A model generated the notes under the pieces. That model searched no databases, was not told the DNA's origin, and was given only the letters and a program-made list of their open reading frames with translations. Shown here piece by piece: positions 36,740 to 47,728 of a DNA stretch of 64,000 nt (position 1 is the first letter of the stretch; the number at the start of each line of letters is the position of its first letter). The stretch lies in assembly GCF_000283515.1 (NCBI RefSeq), contig NC_015976.1:2450501-2514500 (forward strand), given 5' to 3'. The position numbers and the translations under genes were made by a program. The stretch comes from Sphingobium sp. SYK-6 (GTDB lineage Bacteria > Pseudomonadota > Alphaproteobacteria > Sphingomonadales > Sphingomonadaceae).

Positions 36740-37410
36740 GCAGCATCATCTACGTCGCCATCGATACGCCTCTTCTGACCCGCGCGCAGGACATCGTGCG
36801 CAGCGTGCGCAACCATGTCGGCGGGATCAAGCTCGGCCTGGAATTCTTCTGCGCCAATGGCCATCACGGCGTCCATGAGATGCGCAAGTTCGGCCTGCCG
36901 ATCTTCCTCGACCTCAAGCTGCACGATATTCCCAATACCGTCGCCAAGGCCGTGCAGGCACTGCATTCGCTCGAGCCCGCGATCATCACGGTCCATGCCT
37001 CGGGCGGGCGCGCGATGATGGAGGACGCGAAGGCCGCGGCGGGCGTCCATACCAAGGTCGTCGCCGTCACCATGCTGACCAGCCTCGACGACACGGACCT
37101 GGGCGAGACCGGCGTCTCCGGCACGGCCCGCGAGCAGGTGTCGCGGCTGACCGAGCTGGCCCGCGCCTCCGGACTGGATGGCATCGTCTGTTCCGGCGCG
37201 GAAGTGGCTTATGCCCGCAAGCTCTGGCCGAGCGGCTTCTTCGTCGTGCCGGGGGTCCGGCCGAGCGGGGCGGCCAAGGGCGACCAGAAGCGGGCCGTCA
37301 CGCCGCGCGAGGCACTGGATGCCGGCGCGTCCATCCTGGTGATCGGCCGCCCAATCACGCAGGCGATGGAACCCGATCAGGCCGCGCGGGAAATCGAAGC
37401 GACGCTTTAG
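36736..37410 (+). CDS. pyrF: orotidine 5'-phosphate decarboxylase PyrF
   Basis: A 224-residue TIM-barrel enzyme making UMP. Motifs are YVAIDTP at the first strand, catalytic FLDLKLHDIPNTV, TVHASGGRAMM, and the phosphate-binding VPGVRPSGAAKGDQKR and ILVIGRPITQA. The ATGA overlap with lapA suggests coupled translation; lapA-pyrF is a common alphaproteobacterial pair. Confidence 0.95.
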   Translation: MSSIIYVAIDTPLLTRAQDIVRSVRNHVGGIKLGLEFFCANGHHGVHEMRKFGLPIFLDLKLHDIPNTVAKAVQALHSLEPAIITVHASGGRAMMEDAKAAAGVHTKVVAVTMLTSLDDTDLGETGVSGTAREQVSRLTELARASGLDGIVCSGAEVAYARKLWPSGFFVVPGVRPSGAAKGDQKRAVTPREALDAGASILVIGRPITQAMEPDQAAREIEATL

Positions 37411-37663
37411 GCGCGCGCGCCCTTCGGGCGGCCTTGTGGACCGCTCCGGCGGCTCCCCGCCGCCCGTCCCACAACAGGGTGTTTTTACCGGACATTTCGA
37501 CGAGCGGGTTTAGGGGCGTATGTGCCTATAATCCCGGGCGTTCTCGCGCGGGAAGTGGACAGATCAGGACACATAAAACCGGCCGTCAGCGAAGGTCAAC
37601 CGCCATTCCCGGATTGCTTGCCAGATATCGCCATCAAGCCACTGTTATATAACAACTTTATGC
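37411..37663. other. intergenic region between convergent pyrF and the DUF1467 gene
   Basis: No supported gene. It contains a GC-rich stretch after pyrF (CGCGCGCCCTTCGGGCGG forms a short stem) and, near the right end, the perfect 12-base palindrome TGTTATATAACA at 37643-37654, only nine bases from the DUF1467 stop. Confidence 0.4.
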
Positions 37664-37948
37664 CTATTCAGCGAATTCCGCGGGCGGGGAGAAGATGGCG
37701 TCGAAGCTGCGCACCGTGATCCAGCCATTGACATAGTTGGCGTAGAACAGGGCGAACAGCACCGCGGCCACGACGCTCGTGCGCAGGATGATCCGCCAGG
37801 GCCGGAACTCGTGGGGCGCGCTCTCCGCCTGCCCCGGCACCCGCTCCTTGCCCATTTCCTCCGACGTGCGAACCCCTAGGGGCAACACAATGAAAAGGCT
37901 GAGAAACCAGAACAGGAAATAGATCGCGAGGAGCGATGTGAACCGCAT
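37664..37948 (-). CDS. DUF1467 family membrane protein
   Basis: A 94-residue protein with two membrane helices: SLLAIYFLFWFLSLFIVLPL near the start and a second around TSVVAAVLFALFYANYVNGW. GVRTSEE following the first helix is the family signature. Function is unknown. It lies 15 bases after rnj at the end of the nuo-birA-coaX-rnj run, where the family is common in alphaproteobacteria. Confidence 0.85.
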   Translation of the reverse strand: MRFTSLLAIYFLFWFLSLFIVLPLGVRTSEEMGKERVPGQAESAPHEFRPWRIILRTSVVAAVLFALFYANYVNGWITVRSFDAIFSPPAEFAE

Positions 37949-37963
37949 GATCCGCTCGCTCCC

Positions 37964-39610
37964 TCAGCCCGCCTGCACGATCGACACGCTGACGATCGGC
38001 TTCTTGCCGGTCCATTCCAGCGCCACGCGACGCACCGCAATGCGGACCGCTTCCCGCAGTGCCTCGATGTCGCTCCGGCGCCCCTTGGCGCTGACGGTCG
38101 AGGCGAGCGCCGCGCGCGCTTCCTCCAGGAACAGCTCGCGATCCTCCTCGATCGGCACGCCGAGCAGGCGAATGTCCGGCACGCCCACAAGCTTGCCCGC
38201 CGACGACAGCGCCAGCCCCACGCTCATATGGCCATGGAGCATGAGCTTGCGCCGCTCGCTCATCGGGCCGCCATCGGCGGGCAGGATGACGTCGCCGTCC
38301 AGCACCAGACGGCTGGCATGAACCTCGGTCAGCTTGGTCGGCCCATTGGGCGCGAGCCGCAGCACGTCGCCATTCTTCTGGACGATGGTGCGCGCGATGC
38401 CTTCGCTGGCGCCGAAGCGGGCCTGCTCCATCATGTGGCGCATCTCGCCATGGACGGGCAGCAGGATCTCCGGGCGAATCCATTCGTACATCGCGGCCAG
38501 TTCCGGCCGGCCGGGATGACCCGAGACATGCACATGCGCCTGACTCTCCGTCACCATGACGACTTCCTTCTCGGCCAGCGCGTTCTGGATGCGGCCGATG
38601 GCGATCTCATTGCCCGGGATCTTGCGCGAGGAGAAGATCACCGTGTCGCCGGCATCGAGCGAAATGGGATGCTGGCCGGCGGCAATGCGCGCCAGCGCCG
38701 CGCGCGGCTCGCCCTGACCGCCGGTCGCGATGATCATCGCCTCGCGCGGGGGGACGGCCATGATCCCGTCGAAATCCAGCAGCGGCGGGAAATCGTTGAG
38801 ATAGCCGCAGCTCTGCGCGACGCTGAGGATGCGATCGAGCGAGCGGCCCGCGACGCACAGCTTGCGCCCGGTGAGCCGCGCGACATTGGCCAGGGTGTGC
38901 AGCCGCGCCGCATTGCTCGCGAAGGTCGTGACGACCACGCGCCCGCGCGCGCCGGCCACGGTGCTCAGCAGATCGGCCTGCACCGACCCTTCCGAACCGC
39001 TGGCCTCCGCATTGAACACATTGGTGCTGTCACAGACCAGCGCCAGCACGCCCGTGTCGCCAATGGCGCGCAGTTCCTCGGCCGTGCTCGGGCGGCCGAG
39101 CTGGGGCTCGTCGTCCAGCTTCCAGTCGCCGGTGTGGAAGATGCGGCCGAACGGCGTCTCGATCAGCAGCGCATTGCCTTCCGGGATCGAGTGCGCGAGC
39201 GGGACATAGCGGAAGCCGAACGGGCCCAGCTCGAACCCCTCGCCTTCCTGGATGACATGCAAGGGAACGCTGCTTTCCAGCCCCTCCTCGGCGAGCTTGC
39301 CGCGGATCAGCCCCGCCGTGAACGGCGTCGCGTAAAGCGGCACGCCCAGTTCGGCGGCGAGATAAGGCACGGCGCCGATATGATCCTCATGACCATGCGT
39401 CAGCACGATGCCGAGCAAATCCTTCTGCCGCTCCTCGATGAAGGCGGTGTCCGGCATGATGAGGTCCACGCCCGGATAGGAGGCGTCGGCGAAGGTCACG
39501 CCGAGATCGACCATCACCCATTTGCCGCGACAGCCATAAAGGTTCAGGTTCATGCCGATTTCGCCGGACCCGCCCAGGGCCAGGAATAGCAGTTCTTCGC
39601 CGGGCGTCAT
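37964..39610 (-). CDS. rnj: ribonuclease J
   Basis: A 548-residue metallo-beta-lactamase/beta-CASP RNase. The zinc motif T-H72-G-H74-E-D76-H77 and [20 protein letters not shown] are present; the beta-CASP region includes [19 protein letters not shown] with the later metal His and [15 protein letters not shown]. It would act as an exo/endonuclease in mRNA turnover and rRNA processing, as shown for other alphaproteobacteria. Its ATG overlaps the coaX stop by four bases. The cluster birA-coaX-rnj is typical. Confidence 0.94.
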   Translation of the reverse strand: MTPGEELLFLALGGSGEIGMNLNLYGCRGKWVMVDLGVTFADASYPGVDLIMPDTAFIEERQKDLLGIVLTHGHEDHIGAVPYLAAELGVPLYATPFTAGLIRGKLAEEGLESSVPLHVIQEGEGFELGPFGFRYVPLAHSIPEGNALLIETPFGRIFHTGDWKLDDEPQLGRPSTAEELRAIGDTGVLALVCDSTNVFNAEASGSEGSVQADLLSTVAGARGRVVVTTFASNAARLHTLANVARLTGRKLCVAGRSLDRILSVAQSCGYLNDFPPLLDFDGIMAVPPREAMIIATGGQGEPRAALARIAAGQHPISLDAGDTVIFSSRKIPGNEIAIGRIQNALAEKEVVMVTESQAHVHVSGHPGRPELAAMYEWIRPEILLPVHGEMRHMMEQARFGASEGIARTIVQKNGDVLRLAPNGPTKLTEVHASRLVLDGDVILPADGGPMSERRKLMLHGHMSVGLALSSAGKLVGVPDIRLLGVPIEEDRELFLEEARAALASTVSAKGRRSDIEALREAVRIAVRRVALEWTGKKPIVSVSIVQAG

Positions 39611-40401
39611 GGCTTCGTCATGCCTGTCTTCAAGCTCCGCTCGTAAAGGATGGCCAGACCGTTGATGGTGAGGTCCGGCACGATGATATCAAAAAGGTCG
39701 GTCTTCTCGTCGAACAAGGCCGCGAGCCCGCCGGTGGAAACGACGTGGGCCGGGCGGCCGATTTCCTTGCGCATGCGCTCGACCAGCCCCTCGATCATCG
39801 CGACATAGCCCCAGAACACGCCGATCAGCATCTGGTCTTCCGTGGTCCGGCCGATCACGCTCTTGCCCGCGGGCGCCGCGATGGCGATGCGGGGCAGCTT
39901 GGCCGCCGCGCTGACCAGCGCATCGAGCGAGAGATTGATGCCCGGCGCGATGATGCCGCCCTTATAGGCGCCGCTGTAATCGATATGGTCGAAGGTGGTT
40001 GCCGTGCCGAAATCGATGATGATGAGATCGCCCTCATAAGCTGCATGAGCGGCAATGGCGTTCACTGCGCGATCAGCACCGAGCTGCTGGGGCATGGGCA
40101 CGTCGACATTGATATGCCACTCGACCGGCGGCTGGCCGGCAATGAGCGGGGTCACCCCGAAATATTTGCCTGCCAGCACTTCCAGATTGTGGAGCGCGCG
40201 CGGCACGACGGTGGAGATGATGACCGCCGTCACATCCGCCATCGCCAGCCCTTCCAGCCCGAGGAGCTGGTTGATCCAGACGGCATATTCATCGCCCGTG
40301 CGCCGGGGATCGGTCGCGATGCGCCAGCGCGCGCGGATCTCCCCGCGATCCACGAGCGCGAAAACGACATTGGTGTTGCCGGCATCGATAGCGAGAAGCA
40401 T
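39607..40401 (-). CDS. coaX: type III pantothenate kinase CoaX
   Basis: A 264-residue kinase for the first step of coenzyme A synthesis. The phosphate-binding [13 protein letters not shown] opens the protein; [26 protein letters not shown] and the Gly-rich [17 protein letters not shown] are standard CoaX motifs, and [11 protein letters not shown] closes the ATPase fold. It overlaps rnj downstream and lies 32 bases after birA. Confidence 0.95.
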   Translation of the reverse strand: MLLAIDAGNTNVVFALVDRGEIRARWRIATDPRRTGDEYAVWINQLLGLEGLAMADVTAVIISTVVPRALHNLEVLAGKYFGVTPLIAGQPPVEWHINVDVPMPQQLGADRAVNAIAAHAAYEGDLIIIDFGTATTFDHIDYSGAYKGGIIAPGINLSLDALVSAAAKLPRIAIAAPAGKSVIGRTTEDQMLIGVFWGYVAMIEGLVERMRKEIGRPAHVVSTGGLAALFDEKTDLFDIIVPDLTINGLAILYERSLKTGMTKP

Positions 40402-40433
40402 GGCTTGTCCCTGTCAGACTGTTGCGGGCAAAG

Positions 40434-41153
40434 TCAATCGAGGAGGCCGACGTCGCCGCTGTGAACGATGTGCCGCGCGCCATCGCCGGTCTCCAGAACG
40501 AGCGCGCCATCGGCCTCCAGCCCCGCAAAGTGGCCCGCCAGCGGCTGGCCATCCCCCATGGAGAGGAGAAGCCGCGTGCCGGGCGGATGCGCCCGCTGCT
40601 GCCACTCGGGAAGAATGGCGCTCAGCCCGCCCGTGCGCCAGCGCGCCAGCCAGACATCCACGGCAGGCACCAGCGCATCGAGCACCCCGGCCGCCGTGAG
40701 GCTGGCGCCGCCGGGCAGATCGGCCAGGGCGGCCGTCGGCCGATCGGGTAGCGCGGGCGCCTGCGCGACATTCACGCCTATCCCTGAGATGACGGCATCC
40801 CCTTCCCGCTCCAGCAGCATGCCGGCGAGTTTGGCGCCACCGGCCATGACATCATTGGGCCATTTGAGCTGGACATCCGCCTCCGGCAGCAGGCCGGACA
40901 GCGCCGCATGCACCGCCACCCCGAGCATCAGCCCTAGCCCGGAAAGCGGCGGGTCGCCGGGGCGCAGGCGGATCAGGGTCGAGGCATGGAGATTGCCCGC
41001 CGTGCTGAGCCAGCCCCGCCCGAGGCGGCCGCGCCCGGCGGACTGGCGCTCGGCGCGCAGCCACTGCCCCTCAGGCCAGCCATCGCCGGCCAGCGCGCGC
41101 ACGTCCACATTGGTCGAGCCGGTCTCCGGGACGAGCCGGATGCGCCCGGTCAG
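40434..41153 (-). CDS. birA: biotin--[acetyl-CoA-carboxylase] ligase, non-AUG start
   Basis: A BirA of about 239 residues without the N-terminal DNA-binding domain. Motifs are PETGSTNVDVRALAG, the biotinyl-AMP loop GRGRLGRGWLSTAGNL, KWPNDVMAGGAKLAGML and ISGIGVNVAQAP, plus a small C-terminal SH3-like domain. No ATG, GTG or TTG exists in frame before the conserved GSTN motif. CTG at 41153, overlapping the nuoN stop as CTGA, or ATC at 41141 is the likely start. The protein biotinylates acetyl-CoA carboxylase. Confidence 0.85.
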   Translation of the reverse strand: MTGRIRLVPETGSTNVDVRALAGDGWPEGQWLRAERQSAGRGRLGRGWLSTAGNLHASTLIRLRPGDPPLSGLGLMLGVAVHAALSGLLPEADVQLKWPNDVMAGGAKLAGMLLEREGDAVISGIGVNVAQAPALPDRPTAALADLPGGASLTAAGVLDALVPAVDVWLARWRTGGLSAILPEWQQRAHPPGTRLLLSMGDGQPLAGHFAGLEADGALVLETGDGARHIVHSGDVGLLD

Positions 41154-42589
41154 AACAGCGACGCTGCGGCTGCCGCGCTTGCCTGATCCAGCGCGGGATT
41201 GAGCAGATAGCCGAACACGATCACCGCGGCGCACACGACGATGATGCCGTAATCCACCATGCTGCGCTCGGCGGCATAGCCCTCGGCCGGCGGATCGAAG
41301 TAGATCGTCTTCACCACCCGCAGATAATAATAAGCGCCGATGACCGAAGCCGCGATGCCGATGGCGGCCAGCGCCGTCATGCCCGCGCCGACGGCGGCAT
41401 CGAAGACCAGGAACTTGGCCCAGAAGCCGAACAGCGGCGGAATGCCCGCAAGGCTGAACATGAAGATCGCGAAGGCGGCGGCCAGGCCGGGCCGGGTCTG
41501 CGAAAGACCGGAAAGGCTGGCGATCGTCTCGACCGGGTTGCCGTCCTTGTCCTTCATCTGCAGCACGCACACGAAGCTGCCGGCAGTCATCACGATATAG
41601 ATGAACAGATAGCTCATCAGCGCGGCGACGCCCTCGGCCGTGCCGGCGGCCAGGCCGATGAGCGCGAAGCCGACATTGTTGATCGACGAATAAGCCAGCA
41701 GTCGCTTGATGTTCGACTGGTTGATGGCAGCCACCGCGCCCAGCACGATGGAGGCCAGCGCCAGGAAGATCACGATCTGCTGCCAGGCGATGCCGCCGGG
41801 CCCGAAGGCACTGATGGCAACGCGGGTCGTGAGCGCCAGCGCCGCCACCTTGGGCGCACTGGCGAAGAAGGCAGTGACCGGGGTCGGCGCGCCTTCATAG
41901 ACGTCCGGCGTCCACATGTGGAACGGCACGGCGCTGATCTTGAAGGCAAGGCCGGCCAGCACGAACACCAGGCCGAACATCAGGCCCGTGCTCATCTCCC
42001 CGCCCATCGCCTGCGCGATGCCGGCGAAGCTGGTGGAGCCGGCAAAGCCGTAAAGCAGCGACATGCCGTAAAGCAGGATGCCGCTCGCGAGCGCGCCCAG
42101 CACGAAATATTTGAGGCCCGCCTCGGCCGAGCGCACGTCCCGGCGCATGAAGCTCGCCAGCACATAAGCGGCAAGGCTCTGCAGCTCCAGCCCGACATAG
42201 AGCGTGAGGAGATCGGTCGCGGAGACCATCATCGCCATGCCGATGGAGGAGAAGACGATGAGCACGGGATATTCCCCGCGCAGGCCGCCCTGCCGCTCGA
42301 AGAAGCGCGGCGCCACGACGATGGAGACCGCGGCCGCGCCGAAGATCATCGCCTTGGCGAAGGCCGAGAAGGCATCGGCGCGATACAGCCCGTCAAAGAT
42401 TTCGCCGCCGGCATGAACGGCCGGATGCGCGAGCGCGAGGCCGGCCACCACCAGCGCGGCGACGGAGAGCCAGCTCACCAGCCCGGCAATGCGATCGCCC
42501 GAGAAGGCGGCCGCCATCAGCAGCGCCAGACCCGAAACGGTCAGGATGATCTCGGGCAGAACCGAGGCGAAAACGCCGAGACTGTCCAT
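41150..42589 (-). CDS. nuoN: NADH-quinone oxidoreductase subunit N
   Basis: A 479-residue antiporter-like membrane subunit of complex I, one of three proton-pumping modules. About fourteen helices; conserved polar helices include LELQSLAAYVLASFMR, FKISAVPFHMWTPDVYEGAP and RLLAYSSINNVGFALIGLAA. Start and stop overlap neighbours: TGATG with nuoM, and the stop lies within the birA start. Confidence 0.95.
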   Translation of the reverse strand: MDSLGVFASVLPEIILTVSGLALLMAAAFSGDRIAGLVSWLSVAALVVAGLALAHPAVHAGGEIFDGLYRADAFSAFAKAMIFGAAAVSIVVAPRFFERQGGLRGEYPVLIVFSSIGMAMMVSATDLLTLYVGLELQSLAAYVLASFMRRDVRSAEAGLKYFVLGALASGILLYGMSLLYGFAGSTSFAGIAQAMGGEMSTGLMFGLVFVLAGLAFKISAVPFHMWTPDVYEGAPTPVTAFFASAPKVAALALTTRVAISAFGPGGIAWQQIVIFLALASIVLGAVAAINQSNIKRLLAYSSINNVGFALIGLAAGTAEGVAALMSYLFIYIVMTAGSFVCVLQMKDKDGNPVETIASLSGLSQTRPGLAAAFAIFMFSLAGIPPLFGFWAKFLVFDAAVGAGMTALAAIGIAASVIGAYYYLRVVKTIYFDPPAEGYAAERSMVDYGIIVVCAAVIVFGYLLNPALDQASAAAAASLF

Positions 42590-44130
42590 CAGTGCGCCTC
42601 CCCGGCAGTGTCATGCGTCGCCTGTTTCTCCGCCGCTCCCATGGCCAGCTTCGCATCGCCTTCCGGCCGCGCGGCTTCGGTGCGTGCGACGATCGCCGCG
42701 ACGTCGTTGCGCATCGGCGCGAGGAAGCTCTCGGGATAGACGCCCATCCACAGCACGGCGAGCGCGATGGGCACCAGCAGCGCCAGCTCACGCGGGGAAA
42801 GATCAGGCATCGCCTTCACATCGTCCTTGACCAGATCGCCGAAGACGACGCGGCGATAGAGATACAGCATATAGGCAGCGCCCAGGATGATGCCGGTCGT
42901 GCAGACCAGCGCGACCCAGCTCGAGGCCTGGTAGACGCCCGTCAGCGCCAGCAGCTCGCCCACGAAATTGCTCGTGCCGGGCAAGCCCACCGAGGCCATG
43001 GTGAACAGCATGAACAGCAGCGCATAACGCGGCATGTTGATCGCGAGGCCGCCGTAACGATCGATCTCGCGGGTGTGGAGCCGGTCATAGATGACGCCCA
43101 CGCAGAGGAACAGCGCGCCGGAGACGAGGCCATGGCCCAGCATCACCATCATGGCGCCTTCCAGCCCCTGCTGGTTGAACGCGAACAGCCCCACGGTGAC
43201 GATCGCCATGTGCGCGACGGACGAATAAGCGATGAGCTTCTTCATGTCCTGCTGCACGAGCGCGACGAGGCTGGTGTAAACCACCGCGACCATCGACAGG
43301 GCGAAGACCAGCCAGGCGAAATGGGCCGAGGCCTCCGGGAACATCGGCAGCGAGAAGCGGATGAAGCCGTAGCCGCCCATCTTGAGCAGGACGCCGGCCA
43401 GGATGACCGAGCCCGCCGTGGGCGCCTGCACGTGCGCATCGGGCAGCCAGGTGTGGACCGGCCACATCGGCATCTTCACCGCGAAGCTGGCGAAGAAGGC
43501 GAGCCAGAGCCAATATTGCGCCTCGACCGGAAAATCATAGGCCATCAGCACCGGAATGGCAGTCGACCCCGCCTCGCGCACCATCCACAGCATGGCGATG
43601 AGCATCAGCACCGAGCCGAGCAGCGTGTAGAGGAAGAATTTGTAGCTCGCGTAGATCCGGTCCGCGCCGCCCCAGATGCCGATGATGAGATACATCGGGA
43701 TGAGGCCGGCCTCGAAGAAGATGTAGAAGAGGAAGATGTCCTGCGCCGCGAAGACGCCGATCATCAGCGTCTCCATGAACAGGAACGCCGCCATATATTC
43801 GCCGACGCGCTTCTGGATCGCGTCCCAGCTCGCGCCGATGCAGATCGGCATCAGGAACACGGTGAGCGCGATGAGCATGAGCGCAATGCCGTCTATACCC
43901 AGCGCCCAGGCGAACTTGCCGAAGATCGGCGCATATTCGGTGAACTGCCACTGGGGCGCCCCGGCCGTCTGGTCGAAGGACATCCACAGCAGCACGCCGA
44001 GCACGAAGTCGATCAGCGTCGCGACGAGCGCGATCCACCGCGCCGACTGCGCCGTGACGTAGAGACAGGCGATGGCGCCGACCATGGGGACGGCGAGCAT
44101 CAGCGAAAGGATGGGGAAGCTCTGGCTCAT
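42589..44130 (-). CDS. nuoM: NADH-quinone oxidoreductase subunit M
   Basis: A 513-residue antiporter-like membrane subunit of complex I. About fourteen helices with [18 protein letters not shown] (conserved Glu), [19 protein letters not shown] and [20 protein letters not shown]. The C-terminus carries an Ala/Glu-rich tail of about 35 residues ([16 protein letters not shown]). Its ATG overlaps the nuoL stop (ATGA) and its stop overlaps the nuoN ATG. Confidence 0.95.
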   Translation of the reverse strand: MSQSFPILSLMLAVPMVGAIACLYVTAQSARWIALVATLIDFVLGVLLWMSFDQTAGAPQWQFTEYAPIFGKFAWALGIDGIALMLIALTVFLMPICIGASWDAIQKRVGEYMAAFLFMETLMIGVFAAQDIFLFYIFFEAGLIPMYLIIGIWGGADRIYASYKFFLYTLLGSVLMLIAMLWMVREAGSTAIPVLMAYDFPVEAQYWLWLAFFASFAVKMPMWPVHTWLPDAHVQAPTAGSVILAGVLLKMGGYGFIRFSLPMFPEASAHFAWLVFALSMVAVVYTSLVALVQQDMKKLIAYSSVAHMAIVTVGLFAFNQQGLEGAMMVMLGHGLVSGALFLCVGVIYDRLHTREIDRYGGLAINMPRYALLFMLFTMASVGLPGTSNFVGELLALTGVYQASSWVALVCTTGIILGAAYMLYLYRRVVFGDLVKDDVKAMPDLSPRELALLVPIALAVLWMGVYPESFLAPMRNDVAAIVARTEAARPEGDAKLAMGAAEKQATHDTAGEAH

Positions 44131-46259
44131 TTCGGCATGATCGCCCAGGTGACTGCCGCGGCGAGGCCGATCAGCATCACCAGCGCATAGGAATAGAGAT
44201 AGCCCGACTGAAGGGCGCGGGTGACCCGGCCCCCGGCGACGACCACAGCCGCCGCACCATTGGGACCGAAGCGATCGATCACGCCCTGATCGCCGCCCTT
44301 CCAGAAGATGCGGCCGAGCCAGAAGGCGGGACGCACGAAGAGCAGGTCATAGAGCTCGTCGATGTACCACTTGTTCAGCAGGAAGTCGTACAGCAGGCCG
44401 AACTGCGCCGTGAACCGGGCGGGCCAGTCCGTATGGCGGATATAGGCGAGCCAGGCGATCGCGAGGCCGGTGACCATCACCGTGAACGGCGACCACTTCA
44501 CCCACTTCGGCACTTCGTGCGCGGCGTGGACGAGATGCTCGTTGAAGAACAGCGTGCTGGCCGCCCAGAAGTGCGCGCCGCCCTCGGCATCGAAGAAGGC
44601 GTGATGGAAGGCGAAGCCGCCGAACACCGCGCCGACGCTCAGCACGATGAGCGGGATGAGCATGACCAGCGGGCTCTCGTGCGGATGATAGCCGCCCGTC
44701 CCGTCTGCCAGCGCATGCACGCCGGTCTCGTGACCATGCGGATCATGGCCGGCATCTTCCTGCGCGGGCGGATTGTCCGCATCCGGCTTGGCGTGGCCAT
44801 AGGCCTGCGCGTGCGCGTGATCCTCATGGGCATGATCGTCATGGCCGTGGCCATGCGCGTCATGAACGGCATGCTGGATATGCTCGCTCTGGATCCAGCG
44901 CGGCTTGCCCCAGAAAGTGAGGAACATCAGCCGCCAGCTGTAGAAGCTGGTGAGCAAAGCCGCGAACACGCCCACGAAGAACGCGCCGGTGCCATGGCCG
45001 CCGGCCGCATAAGCGCTCTCCAGGATGGCATCCTTGGAGAAGAAGCCGGCGAACCCGAAGATCGTGCCCGGAATGCCGACGCCAGTGATGGCGAGCGTGC
45101 CCAGCAGCATCGTCCAGAAAGTGATCGGGATCGATTTCCGCAGGCCGCCATAATAGCGCATGTCCTGCTCGTGATGCATGGCATGGATGACCGAGCCCGC
45201 GCCCAGGAACAGCAGCGCCTTGAAGAAGGCATGCGTGAGCAGGTGGAACATCGCGGCGCTGTAAGCGCCCACGCCCGCGGCGAAGAACATGTAGCCCAGC
45301 TGCGAGCAGGTCGAATAAGCGATGACGCGCTTGATGTCGTTCTGCACCGTGCCGATGGTGGCGGCGAAGATGCAGGTCGCGGCGCCGACGATGGTCACGA
45401 CCGACATCGCGACATGGCTCGTCTCGAACAGCGGCGAGAGCCGGCAGACCATGAACACACCCGCCGTCACCATGGTCGCGGCGTGGATGAGCGCGGAGAC
45501 CGGGGTCGGGCCTTCCATCGCGTCCGGCAACCAGGTGTGCAGGCCGAGCTGCGCCGACTTGCCCATCGCGCCGACGAACAGCAGCAGGCAGAGCACCGTC
45601 ATGGTATCGAGCCGCATGCCGAGGAAGCCGATGGTCGAGCCCGCCATCGCGGGGGCAGCGGCCAGGATCTCCGGGATGTCGATGGTGTCGAACACCAGAT
45701 AGATGCCGAAAATGCCCATCATGAAGCCGAGATCGCCGACGCGGTTGACCACGAAGGCCTTGATCGCGGCCGCGCAGGCCGATGGCTTGCGGAACCAGAA
45801 GCCGATCAGAAGATAGGATGCCAGGCCCACGCCTTCCCAGCCGAAGAACATCTGCAGCAGGTTGTTGGCCGTCACCAGCATGAGCATGGCGAAGGTGAAC
45901 AGCGAGAGATAGGCGAAGAAGCGGGGCTGGTCCGGATCCTCGTCCATATAGCCCCAGCTATAGAGGTGGACGAGCGCCGAGACGCTGGTGATGACCACCA
46001 GCATGGTCGCGGTGAGCGTATCCACCCGCAGCGCCCAGCTCACGTCCAGCGTGCCCGAGCGCACCCAGGTGAACATGGGCTCCACGAACTGCGAACCATG
46101 GCCGCTGAGGAACGGCAGGAAGACCGCCCAGGACAGCGCGCACGAAAGGAACAGCGCGCCGGTGGTGACGATCTTGGCCGGCACATTGCCGATGACGCGA
46201 TTGCCCAGCCCCGCGATGAGCGCGGCGAGCAGCGGACCGAAGACGATGATTGAGATCAC
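44127..46259 (-). CDS. nuoL: NADH-quinone oxidoreductase subunit L with His-rich loop
   Basis: A 710-residue terminal pump subunit of complex I carrying the long lateral helix. Motifs include [38 protein letters not shown] and [20 protein letters not shown]. Between helices, residues about 460-528 form a His/Asp-rich cytoplasmic or periplasmic loop ([19 protein letters not shown]), making the protein longer than the usual 610-690. The start is GTG at 46259, four bases after nuoK. Confidence 0.95.
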   Translation of the reverse strand: MISIIVFGPLLAALIAGLGNRVIGNVPAKIVTTGALFLSCALSWAVFLPFLSGHGSQFVEPMFTWVRSGTLDVSWALRVDTLTATMLVVITSVSALVHLYSWGYMDEDPDQPRFFAYLSLFTFAMLMLVTANNLLQMFFGWEGVGLASYLLIGFWFRKPSACAAAIKAFVVNRVGDLGFMMGIFGIYLVFDTIDIPEILAAAPAMAGSTIGFLGMRLDTMTVLCLLLFVGAMGKSAQLGLHTWLPDAMEGPTPVSALIHAATMVTAGVFMVCRLSPLFETSHVAMSVVTIVGAATCIFAATIGTVQNDIKRVIAYSTCSQLGYMFFAAGVGAYSAAMFHLLTHAFFKALLFLGAGSVIHAMHHEQDMRYYGGLRKSIPITFWTMLLGTLAITGVGIPGTIFGFAGFFSKDAILESAYAAGGHGTGAFFVGVFAALLTSFYSWRLMFLTFWGKPRWIQSEHIQHAVHDAHGHGHDDHAHEDHAHAQAYGHAKPDADNPPAQEDAGHDPHGHETGVHALADGTGGYHPHESPLVMLIPLIVLSVGAVFGGFAFHHAFFDAEGGAHFWAASTLFFNEHLVHAAHEVPKWVKWSPFTVMVTGLAIAWLAYIRHTDWPARFTAQFGLLYDFLLNKWYIDELYDLLFVRPAFWLGRIFWKGGDQGVIDRFGPNGAAAVVVAGGRVTRALQSGYLYSYALVMLIGLAAAVTWAIMPK

Positions 46260-46263
46260 GCGC

Positions 46264-46569
46264 TCAGCCCTTCATGCGATTGATGTCGTCGACAGCGATG
46301 GTGCCGCGCGCACGGAAATAAATGACGAGGATCGCCAGCCCGATCGCGGCTTCACCCGCAGCGACCGTCAGCACGAACATCGCGAACACCTGCCCGACCA
46401 GATCGCCCAGATAGGCGCTGAACGCGACGAGATTGATGTTCACCGCCAGCAGGATCAGCTCGATGGCCATCAGGATGATGATGACGTTCTTGCGATTGAT
46501 GAAGATGCCCAGAACGCCCAGCACGAACAGGATCGCGCTCACGACGAGATAATGCGCAAGGCCGATCAT
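46264..46569 (-). CDS. nuoK: NADH-quinone oxidoreductase subunit K
   Basis: A 101-residue, three-helix membrane subunit of complex I with the conserved buried glutamates in [20 protein letters not shown] and [22 protein letters not shown] 46569 ([20 protein letters not shown]) gives the standard length; upstream in-frame Arg-rich residues are excluded. Confidence 0.95.
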   Translation of the reverse strand: MIGLAHYLVVSAILFVLGVLGIFINRKNVIIILMAIELILLAVNINLVAFSAYLGDLVGQVFAMFVLTVAAGEAAIGLAILVIYFRARGTIAVDDINRMKG

Positions 46570-46597
46570 GCCGCGTCTCCAGTCCAATAGCGCCCGA

Positions 46598-47212
46598 TCA
46601 CAGCTCCACCCCCTGCCCCACGGGCTGATTGACGTTGCGGATCGCCTCCTCGGGGCGACGGCGCACCTGCTTGCCGATATTCTGCGTGCGCGTGCCGCCG
46701 CGGGCACGATGCGTCAGCACGATCGCGCCGATCATCGCCACCAGCAGGATCAGGCCCGCCGCCTCGAACAGGAAGATGTAGCGCGAATAGAGCAGCTGGC
46801 CGATCGCCTCGATGTTCGGCGTCGCATCCGGCACCGGCGCGGCGCGCTGGCCCAGATTGAGCGTGCCCGCCCGCCAGGCGCTGATGCCGAGCACCAGCTC
46901 CACCAGCAGCACCAGCGCTATGGCGCCGCCCACGGGGAAATAACTGACGAAACCGGCCCGCAACTCCGCGAAATCGATGTCCAGCATCATCACCACGAAG
47001 AGGAACAGCACCGCGACCGCGCCGACATAGACGATCACGAGCAGCATCGCGACGAACTCCGCCGAGAGCAGCACCATGAGCCCCGCCGCATTGAAGAAGG
47101 CGAGGATGAGCCACAGCACGCTGTGCACCGGATTGCGCGCGAGGATGACCATCGCGGCGGAAGCCACGACGATGCTCGCGAACAGGTAAAAGGCGAGAAC
47201 TTGAACGGTCAA
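46598..47212 (-). CDS. nuoJ: NADH-quinone oxidoreductase subunit J
   Basis: A 204-residue, five-helix membrane subunit of complex [21 protein letters not shown] at the start, then [20 protein letters not shown] and the pi-bulge helix [20 protein letters not shown] are diagnostic. The start is TTG at 47212 behind GGGGGA; no ATG or GTG precedes the first helix. The C-terminal 30 residues are basic ([18 protein letters not shown]). Confidence 0.94.
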   Translation of the reverse strand: MTVQVLAFYLFASIVVASAAMVILARNPVHSVLWLILAFFNAAGLMVLLSAEFVAMLLVIVYVGAVAVLFLFVVMMLDIDFAELRAGFVSYFPVGGAIALVLLVELVLGISAWRAGTLNLGQRAAPVPDATPNIEAIGQLLYSRYIFLFEAAGLILLVAMIGAIVLTHRARGGTRTQNIGKQVRRRPEEAIRNVNQPVGQGVEL

Positions 47213-47242
47213 AACGTCCCCCTCTGGTCCCTGCGCGGCGCC

Positions 47243-47728
47243 TTAACGGTAGGGGGCATCGGCGGCAAGGTTCGCCGCGATCGCCCGCTCCCATTTGTCA
47301 CCGTTGGCCAGCAGCTTGGCCTTGTCATAGATGAGTTCCTCGCGCGTTTCCGTCGCGAACTCGAAATTCGGGCCTTCCACGATCGCGTCGACCGGGCAGG
47401 CTTCCTGGCAGAAGCCGCAATAGATGCACTTCACCATGTCGATGTCATAGCGCGTCGTGCGGCGCGAGCCATCGTCGCGCGGCTGCGCCTCGATGGTGAT
47501 GGCCTGCGCCGGGCAGATCGCCTCGCACAGCTTGCACGCGATGCAGCGCTCTTCCCCGTTGGGATAGCGGCGCAGCGCATGCTCGCCCCGGAAGCGCGGC
47601 GAAATCGGGTTCTTCTCATAGGGATAGTTGATGGTCGCCTTGGGCTTGAAGAAATACTTCAAGGTCAGCCAGTGCGCCTTCACGAACTCCCAGAGCGTGA
47701 ACGACTTGATGAGGTGAGCAACGCTCAT
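47243..47728 (-). CDS. nuoI: NADH-quinone oxidoreductase subunit I
   Basis: A 161-residue peripheral-arm subunit with two [4Fe-4S] clusters (N6a/N6b): [12 protein letters not shown] and [12 protein letters not shown], each CxxCxxCxxx[20 protein letters not shown] before the first motif is typical. ATG 47728 overlaps the nuoH stop by four bases; upstream in-frame residues to 47812 are excluded. Confidence 0.96.
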   Translation of the reverse strand: MSVAHLIKSFTLWEFVKAHWLTLKYFFKPKATINYPYEKNPISPRFRGEHALRRYPNGEERCIACKLCEAICPAQAITIEAQPRDDGSRRTTRYDIDMVKCIYCGFCQEACPVDAIVEGPNFEFATETREELIYDKAKLLANGDKWERAIAANLAADAPYR

